The notes under the pieces were generated by a model, which was not told where the DNA came from, did no database searches, and was given only the letters and a program-made list of their open reading frames with translations. A stretch of 10,810 bases of DNA. Origin: Paracoccaceae bacterium. Its GTDB lineage: Bacteria; Pseudomonadota; Alphaproteobacteria; Rhodobacterales; Rhodobacteraceae. Every line of letters begins with the position of its first letter. The first letter of the stretch is position 1. The translations under genes were made by a program, and so were the position numbers. Shown piece by piece: positions 6,768 through 10,810 of this stretch. The stretch is from positions 1 to 10,810 of the forward strand of contig SBFT01000070.1 in NCBI GenBank assembly GCA_006227805.1, given 5' to 3'.

Positions 6768-7733
6768 ATGCCACAGCGTCCCCGCCTGTGGATCCCGCGG
6801 CGTCTGTCCGACGCCACGCTGGAACGCGCCCAGCGAGACTATGATTGCGTGATCAACTGGGACGACACCGAAAGCGACGCCGACACGCTGGTCCGGATGA
6901 GCGCCGAGGTCGACGCCGTCCTGCCCTGCCATTCCGAGCATTTCTCGGCCGAGGTCGCGGCGCGGCTGGATCCGCGCCTCCGGATCATCGCGAACCACTC
7001 GGTCGGCGTGGATCATTGTGACCTGGCCGCGCTGGGCGCGCGCGGGATCATGGTGACGAACACGCCCGACGTCCTCTCCGACGCCACCGCCGAAATCGCC
7101 ATGCTGCTGATGCTGGGGGCGGCGCGGCGCGCGGTCGAAGGCGATACCATGGTCCGTCAGGGCAAGTGGGATGTCTGGAGCCCGTCCTTCATGGTCGGCA
7201 AGCAGGTGACCGGCGCGCGTGTCGGCATCATCGGGATGGGTCGCGTCGGGCGCGCCTTTGCCGCCCGCGCGCGCGGTTTCGGGATGCAGGTGCATTACGC
7301 GAACCGCACCCGGCTTTCGCCGGAACTGGAACAGGGCGCGATCTGGCATGACAGTGTCGAAAGCCTGCTGCCGCAGGCCGATTTCCTGTCCCTGCACTGC
7401 CCCGCGACGCCGCAGACGCGCGGCCTGATGAATGCGGACCGCCTGGCCCTGATGCCGAAGGGGGCGATCCTCGTGAACACGGCACGCGGTGCGCTGGTCG
7501 ACGAGGCCGCGCTGCTGGCGGCCATCGTGTCGGGCCACCTGTCTGCGGCGGGTCTGGATTGCTTCCAGGTCGAACCCGGCGGCAACCCGGCCTTCGCGGC
7601 GCATCCCAACATCTTCATGCTGCCCCATATCGGCAGCGCCACCGTGTCCACGCGCGACGCCATGGGGTTCCGCGCGCTGGACAACCTGGACGCGTTCTTC
7701 CGGGGCGAACGCCCCCGCGATGCGCTGACCTGA
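6768..7733 (+). CDS. D-isomer-specific 2-hydroxyacid dehydrogenase (glyoxylate/hydroxypyruvate reductase type)
   Basis: This 321-residue cytoplasmic oxidoreductase interconverts a 2-oxo acid and a D-2-hydroxy acid with NAD(P)H. It has the full family set. The substrate loop is NHSVGVDHCD (76-85), and the Rossmann motif is GIIGMGRVG (Gly156, Gly158, Gly161). Catalytic Arg240 lies in NTARGALVDE, Glu269 in FQVEP, and His287 in LPHIGSA. After beta-2 the sequence is YANRTR (Arg180, Arg182). The absence of an acidic residue there and the NRT pattern suggest NADPH preference, as in GRHPR/GhrB relatives. The length is normal. The ATG directly follows the stop of the 65-residue gene, with AAGAAGGA as ribosome binding site inside that gene. 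It is the last gene of the TRAP operon. No convincing terminator follows. Confidence 0.93.
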   Translation: MPQRPRLWIPRRLSDATLERAQRDYDCVINWDDTESDADTLVRMSAEVDAVLPCHSEHFSAEVAARLDPRLRIIANHSVGVDHCDLAALGARGIMVTNTPDVLSDATAEIAMLLMLGAARRAVEGDTMVRQGKWDVWSPSFMVGKQVTGARVGIIGMGRVGRAFAARARGFGMQVHYANRTRLSPELEQGAIWHDSVESLLPQADFLSLHCPATPQTRGLMNADRLALMPKGAILVNTARGALVDEAALLAAIVSGHLSAAGLDCFQVEPGGNPAFAAHPNIFMLPHIGSATVSTRDAMGFRALDNLDAFFRGERPRDALT

Positions 7734-7752
7734 ATATCCCGCATTTTATCCG

Positions 7753-7767
7753 TTAAGCCGCCCTTAA
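7753..7767 (+). promoter_or_regulatory. CtrA full binding site (TTAA-N7-TTAA)
   Basis: TTAAGCCGCCCTTAA matches the CtrA consensus of alphaproteobacteria exactly: two TTAA half-sites separated by 7 bases. It lies 45 bases upstream of the ATG of the motB relic, a usual place for a CtrA-activated flagellar promoter. In a region this GC-rich, two TTAA words at exact spacing are unlikely by chance. Known biology: CtrA activates flagellar genes in Rhodobacterales such as Rhodobacter capsulatus. Function at this site is inferred. Confidence 0.65.
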
Positions 7768-7812
7768 TGCCCGCAGCATAGGACTGGCAGCGGGTGAGAA
7801 AAGGTGGTGGAG

Positions 7813-7985
7813 ATGGGTGCGCAAGACAATGCGGCGCCGGTCATCATCAAGCGCAAGAAGGTCATCGGTGGCGGCGGGCATCACGGGGGTGCCTGGAAGG
7901 TCGCCATGTTGTCTTTCCTTTGTTGATGGGCGCTTTCGGCCCGAGTGAGCGCCATCCTTTCGGTGGCCTTGACATCTCATTCTGA
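7813..7985 (+). pseudogene. motB: Decayed motB (flagellar motor stator protein), N-terminal part only
   Basis: The ATG at 7813 follows a GGTGGTGGAG ribosome binding region. It opens with the MotB N-terminus APVIIKRKK, then GGGGHHGGAWKVA, which is diagnostic for MotB of this group. Intact MotB continues YADFVTAM and the membrane helix. Here VA is followed at once by MLSFLC and a TGA at 7924-7926, giving a 37-residue product. In the next frame the text resumes as LLMGAFGPSE...GGLDISF to a stop at 7983-7985, which roughly fits the LLMW...TTE...GLADYF stretch of MotB. The simplest reading is an in-frame loss of the YADFVT codons plus a 1-base deletion in the T-rich stretch near 7917-7923. The essential stator Asp in YADF is missing and the peptidoglycan-binding OmpA domain is absent, so it cannot work as MotB. 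Confidence 0.75.
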
Positions 7986-8114
7986 TCACTGCGTCCGTCG
8001 GTCTGCGACGTCGCGCCATTCACGGGGGAACGCGCGGTCAAGGTGCGGTCAAAGGCATGAATCCTTTCCTAAGCGCCGCGACCTGAATTCACTGCATTTT
8101 GTGAAAACGCCCTG
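7986..8114. other. Gap between the motB relic and flgN, with a short tandem repeat
   Basis: No gene is visible here. The stretch may contain further decayed motB sequence, but no frame keeps recognisable similarity past about 8000. It carries GCGGTCAA twice in tandem (8034-8041 and 8045-8052) with an 11-base period. No clear terminator for either the plus-strand motB relic or the minus-strand flgN is seen. The imperfect palindrome around 8110-8124 has only a 4-bp stem. Confidence 0.5.
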
Positions 8115-8474
8115 TCAGGCCCTGCGTTCGACGGTGCTTTCCTGCGGGGTCGACAGGCTCTGGCGCCGGCCATTGCGATCATAGGTTTCCAGCGATCGCC
8201 TCAGGCTTCGCAACTCGGCCATCCGGATCGCCACCGCGCGTATGCCGTCGAGGGCGCTGTCCAGAAGAACCTGGTTGCGCCGCATCTTCTGCTGGAGGGG
8301 CACGATCGCGCCATCGGGCAGACGCGGCAGACCCGTCAACCGCTCCACCAGCTCGGACTTGCGCTGCACCAGCCCTTCGATCATCTCCAGCTCGCCGCCG
8401 AGCAAGGCATCGCGTTCGGCATCGAGAACCGCGTCGAGATCCCGCAGCATGTCGTGTTCGGGGGTGTCAGACAT
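8115..8474 (-). CDS. flgN: FlgN-family flagellar export chaperone
   Basis: The 119-residue protein is small, mostly helical and rich in charged heptads (LDAVLDAERDALLGGELEMI). It has a C-terminal segment RSLRRSLETYDRNGRRQSL that resembles the conserved end of FlgN-type chaperones in Rhodobacterales. In that family the protein holds the hook-filament junction proteins FlgK and FlgL in the cytoplasm and passes them to the export gate. Its ATG at 8474 has AAGGA about 8 bases upstream and overlaps the stop of flgJ by 8 bases (ATGTCTGA), so the two are co-translated. Family assignment rests on length, the ETYDRNGR pattern and gene neighbours, which is less decisive than for the enzymes. Confidence 0.7.
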   Translation of the reverse strand: MSDTPEHDMLRDLDAVLDAERDALLGGELEMIEGLVQRKSELVERLTGLPRLPDGAIVPLQQKMRRNQVLLDSALDGIRAVAIRMAELRSLRRSLETYDRNGRRQSLSTPQESTVERRA

Positions 8475-8751
8475 CCTGCCGTTCCTTCAGCGATTCGAAG
8501 ATGGCTTCGGCCAGGCCGATACCGCCCGTGCGCGCCATGGCCAGGGCCTGTTCCTGCAACAGGAAGGACGCGAACTGTTCCTCTCCGGCACCGCCGCCAA
8601 AGCCCGAGCGCGCTTGCCCCAGCCCGGCGGACTTCAGCATTTCCGCCAGGAATGTCGCTTCCAGTTGAATTGCGGCCTCGCGCAAACGCATGTCCTGACG
8701 CAATGTATCGCCGGTTCCCCGCGGGGCCTGGTCCGTAACTGCAGGGATCAT
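8467..8751 (-). CDS. flgJ: Flagellar rod-binding protein, FlgJ N-terminal domain only
   Basis: The 94-residue product covers only the rod-binding domain of FlgJ, the usual form in alphaproteobacteria, where the muramidase domain is absent. Key segments are LEATFLAEMLKSAGL (30-44), then a Gly-rich loop, then EEQFASFLLQEQALAMARTG (57-76) and GIGLAEAIFESL (77-88). It caps or scaffolds periplasmic rod assembly. The ATG at 8751 is chosen because AAAGGA stands about 8 bases before it. A TTG five codons upstream (8766) overlaps that ribosome binding site and is unlikely. The gene is the first of a minus-strand pair with flgN and is divergent from fliK. Confidence 0.82.
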   Translation of the reverse strand: MIPAVTDQAPRGTGDTLRQDMRLREAAIQLEATFLAEMLKSAGLGQARSGFGGGAGEEQFASFLLQEQALAMARTGGIGLAEAIFESLKERQDV

Positions 8752-8864
8752 CGAAGGTCCTTTCAAGTTGTTCTCAACTCGGGGCAGTTTCGGCGTCCGG
8801 GGTAAAGATCCAGTAACCCGTTCCGGTCAATCTGCCGGTGTCCAGGCAGAATCCGGAGACCGAC
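8752..8864. promoter_or_regulatory. Divergent flagellar promoter region (flgJ-flgN / fliK-flgD)
   Basis: These 113 bases separate two divergent flagellar gene pairs and must hold both promoters unless transcription enters from outside. A perfect 5-bp inverted repeat with a 4-base spacer, AGTTG/CAACT (8766-8779), lies close to flgJ. I see no TTAA-N7-TTAA, no sigma-54 GG/GC pair and no convincing sigma-28 site. The plus side ends in CCGGAGA, the fliK ribosome binding site. Confidence 0.4.
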
Positions 8865-10250
8865 ATGCAGATCATGAACCTGCGCACCACCACCGCCGAC
8901 ACCGTGATCGGTCTGCCGGCCAATGCGACTGCCCAGGCCAAGCCCCGGACCAGTTTCGAGCAGGTTCTGCTGCAGGTGCCTGAGTCAACCGCAATCGCCG
9001 TGCCGTCCGGTTCGTCGGCGGAGGACGGCGCGCAGGGCGGCGATGCGACGGGGGATCCCGTCGGCGCGGATCCGGACGCGGACGGGGCGGACGTCCTGTC
9101 CCTCGGTGGCGTCGCCTCGAACGCGGGTCTCGGCAAGGCGGAACAAGCGGTCCCGAGCGTCCCGGGACTTGACCTTGGTCCCGATGGGCCATCCCCACAG
9201 GGGCCGTCGTTTTTCCTGGATCGCGCCACTCCCGACGCAGCCGCCAGCGACCCTGTCGCGGCCCTGTCTCCGTCTCCGGTTCCGGACCCGGCTGGAACGC
9301 CGAAGGCGCTCCCGTCCGGGGCACCCTCGATGGCCACTCCGATGACGGCGACCCCGGAACAGGAAGCGGAAGCTGCCCGCCCGGCGAAAGCATCTGCGGC
9401 AGAGGGGGGCATGGCTCCGCAGCAGATGCGCCCGGATCCCATGGGTGCGGCATCCGCCCCGGCTGCCACCATGTCCGCGCCGGTCGGGGTGGCGCAAGCC
9501 GGTGGTCCGGCGGCGCCCATGCGGCCGATCAGGCAGGATGTCGGCTTCACACAGCAGGCGAACCCGCTTGACCCGGTCCGGCGGCGCCAGGATTGGGCCG
9601 AGGCCGCGTCCGCGATCACCCCGCCGCTGACGCCCCAGGCCGACGCGCCGATGTCCAGGCAGGCTGGCACACCGCCTGGCTGGGTTCTGCCGCGCCCCGC
9701 TCACGGGGGCTTGCCGGGGATGCTGGCGACTCTCGGCGGCGTGCAGCCGGGCGAGGCCTTCCTGCCCACGACCGGGGAAACCGGGCTTCCCGGGTCAGAG
9801 GCGCCGCGCCAGACGGCAGCACCCGCGCCCGCGCCCGCGACCGCGGCGCTACCGTTCCGGCCGGTCGCCATGCAGATCGCGATGGCCTTGCCTGCAGCGG
9901 CGGATGGCAGCGTCGAGATCACGCTCAGCCCGCGCGAGTTGGGGCAGGTGCGCCTGTCGCTCAGCCCGGGTGAAACCGGACTGGTCCTGACGATGGTGGC
10001 GGAACGTCCCGAGACGCTGGACATGCTGCGCCGTCATGCCGCCGAACTGGGTCATGATCTGCGCAGCCTCGGCTATCACGACGTGGATTTCCGATTTGGC
10101 GGAAGCTCGGGGCGCGATCCATCGCCTGACTTGGGGGGCCGCCGGGATCAAGACCTGCAAGGACAGTCCGATATTCCCGCCGCCGCGGCCCCCGAAGGCC
10201 CGGCGCCCCGGCCCATGCTGGTGTCGGGTTCTCTCGATATACGTCTCTAG
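8865..10250 (+). CDS. fliK: Flagellar hook-length control protein FliK
   Basis: The 461-residue product is a secreted molecular ruler that measures the hook and switches export specificity through FlhB. The first 330 or so residues are low-complexity, rich in Ala, Pro, Gly and Ser, including an APAPAPA run near residue 325, typical of the disordered FliK ruler region. The C-terminal domain at about 336-415 matches the Flg_hook domain, with LSPRELGQVRLSL (354-366) and the following helix ETLDMLRRHAAELGHDLRSLGY. The chosen ATG at 8865 has CGGAGA at good spacing. A GTG at 8838 would add 9 residues but lacks a ribosome binding site, and an ATG at 8874 is also possible. The gene stops 11 bases before flgD. 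It is divergent from flgJ-flgN. Confidence 0.85.
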   Translation: MQIMNLRTTTADTVIGLPANATAQAKPRTSFEQVLLQVPESTAIAVPSGSSAEDGAQGGDATGDPVGADPDADGADVLSLGGVASNAGLGKAEQAVPSVPGLDLGPDGPSPQGPSFFLDRATPDAAASDPVAALSPSPVPDPAGTPKALPSGAPSMATPMTATPEQEAEAARPAKASAAEGGMAPQQMRPDPMGAASAPAATMSAPVGVAQAGGPAAPMRPIRQDVGFTQQANPLDPVRRRQDWAEAASAITPPLTPQADAPMSRQAGTPPGWVLPRPAHGGLPGMLATLGGVQPGEAFLPTTGETGLPGSEAPRQTAAPAPAPATAALPFRPVAMQIAMALPAAADGSVEITLSPRELGQVRLSLSPGETGLVLTMVAERPETLDMLRRHAAELGHDLRSLGYHDVDFRFGGSSGRDPSPDLGGRRDQDLQGQSDIPAAAAPEGPAPRPMLVSGSLDIRL

Positions 10251-10261
10251 AAAGGTCATTC

Positions 10262-10810
10262 ATGACGCTTGTTCAGACCCTGCCCGGAAACCCGAACACC
10301 AGCCTCGTGACGGCACGGCAATCCGCCAGTGGTGGCGGAGCCCTGTCTTCGGACTTCAACACCTTCATCAGGATGCTGACCGCGCAGGCGCGCTATCAGG
10401 ATCCGCTCGAGCCGCTCGACAGCACGCAATACGCCGCACAGCTTGCGCAGTTCTCGATGGTCGAACAACAGGTTCTGGCAAATGACCAGCTGTCGGCGCT
10501 GAACGCGTCCCTGGCCACGGGCAACATGGCCGCCCTGGCCGGCTGGGTCGGGATGGAGGCGCGCGCGCTCGCCCCGGTCGCCTATTCGGGTCAGAGCGTG
10601 ACGATCGCGCCCAACCCCGCGGCGGTGGCCGACCAGGCGATCCTGATCATCGCCGACCAGCGCGGCGTGGAAATGGCACGGCGCGAAATTCCGGTTTCGA
10701 CGCAGCCCTATCTCTGGGACGGGCGCGATGGGGCGGGCAGCGTCATGCCCTATGGCACCTACAGCTTCGCGGTCGAAAGCCGCGCGCAGGGCGAGGTGAT
10801 CCTCGTCGAG
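10262..10810 (+). CDS. flgD: Flagellar hook-cap scaffold protein FlgD (3' end beyond window)
   Basis: The frame is open from the ATG at 10262 to the end of the window, giving 183 residues without a stop. AAAGG lies 6 bases before the start. The FlgD N-terminal signature is clear: DFNTFIRMLTAQARYQDPLE (31-50) followed by STQYAAQLAQFSMVEQQ (54-70). A Tudor/Ig-like region follows, with YLWDGRDGAGSVMPYGTYSF (150-169), the WDG...G.YxF pattern of the FlgD Ig-like domain. FlgD caps the growing hook, and FliK-FlgD adjacency is a common arrangement. The usual family length is about 220 residues, so only a small C-terminal part is missing here. Confidence 0.92.
   Translation, partial: MTLVQTLPGNPNTSLVTARQSASGGGALSSDFNTFIRMLTAQARYQDPLEPLDSTQYAAQLAQFSMVEQQVLANDQLSALNASLATGNMAALAGWVGMEARALAPVAYSGQSVTIAPNPAAVADQAILIIADQRGVEMARREIPVSTQPYLWDGRDGAGSVMPYGTYSFAVESRAQGEVILVE

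Noticed and set aside
6573..7628. 351-codon minus-strand open frame
   Set aside because: It is antisense to the small membrane protein and dehydrogenase genes. The composition is typical of high-GC antisense frames.
7770..7794. Possible terminator after the dehydrogenase gene (CCCGC...GCGGG)
   Set aside because: The stem is only 5 bp with a 15-base loop and no T run follows. It is not a credible terminator.
8774..9670. 298-codon minus-strand open frame
   Set aside because: It is antisense to the low-complexity region of fliK. The Ala/Ser/Gly bias arises from the complementary Ala/Pro-rich coding.
9827..9843. GC-rich short repeat in fliK (CCCGCG units)
   Set aside because: It encodes the APAPAPA run expected of a FliK ruler region, not a separate repeat element.

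Overview
The window is GC-rich alphaproteobacterial chromosome, most likely from the Rhodobacterales (Rhodobacteraceae, for example a Paracoccus or Roseobacter relative). The clues are the VPLPA-type C-terminal sorting signal, a CtrA-type TTAA-N7-TTAA site next to a flagellar gene, the divergent flgJ-flgN / fliK-flgD flagellar block, and dense gene packing. The species cannot be fixed from sequence reading alone.

Left edge (1-1725): a complete tRNA-Thr(CGU) gene with encoded CCA is followed by a start-less fragment of a VPLPA-CTERM surface protein and a strong rho-independent terminator. The terminator hairpin lies inside the 3' end of a convergent gene for an ABC1-family atypical kinase. Its active-site signature is of the COQ8/ADCK3 type rather than the UbiB type.

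Centre (1726-7733): a divergent intergenic region of about 350 bp leads into a tight plus-strand operon of six genes. These are a Tat-exported TRAP solute-binding protein (TakP/FcbT1-like), the small (DctQ) and large (DctM) TRAP membrane subunits, an amidase-signature hydrolase overlapping dctM by one base, a 65-residue two-helix membrane protein of unknown function, and a D-2-hydroxyacid dehydrogenase of the glyoxylate/hydroxypyruvate reductase type. The layout suggests uptake of an organic acid carrying an amide (or an amide-derived oxo-acid), cytoplasmic hydrolysis, and NAD(P)H-linked reduction or oxidation of a 2-oxo/2-hydroxy acid. The substrate is not determined and no regulator gene is present in the window. 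An 8-bp GC hairpin between the binding-protein and DctQ genes probably sets their expression ratio.

Right edge (7734-10810): flagellar genes. A perfect CtrA full site lies just upstream of what reads as a decayed motB: the MotB N-terminus is intact, then the conserved first membrane segment is lost and the frame shifts. On the minus strand are flgJ (rod-binding domain only) and flgN, overlapping by 8 bp. On the plus strand are fliK (hook-length control) and the start of flgD, which runs off the window. The axial-assembly genes look intact beside the broken motor gene, so either a second motB exists elsewhere or motility is being lost.

I found no CRISPR array, insertion sequence, phage genes or defence system. 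The parts most worth following up are the TRAP-amidase-dehydrogenase operon with its small membrane protein, the motB ruin with its preserved CtrA site, and the VPLPA-CTERM relic beside the tRNA.
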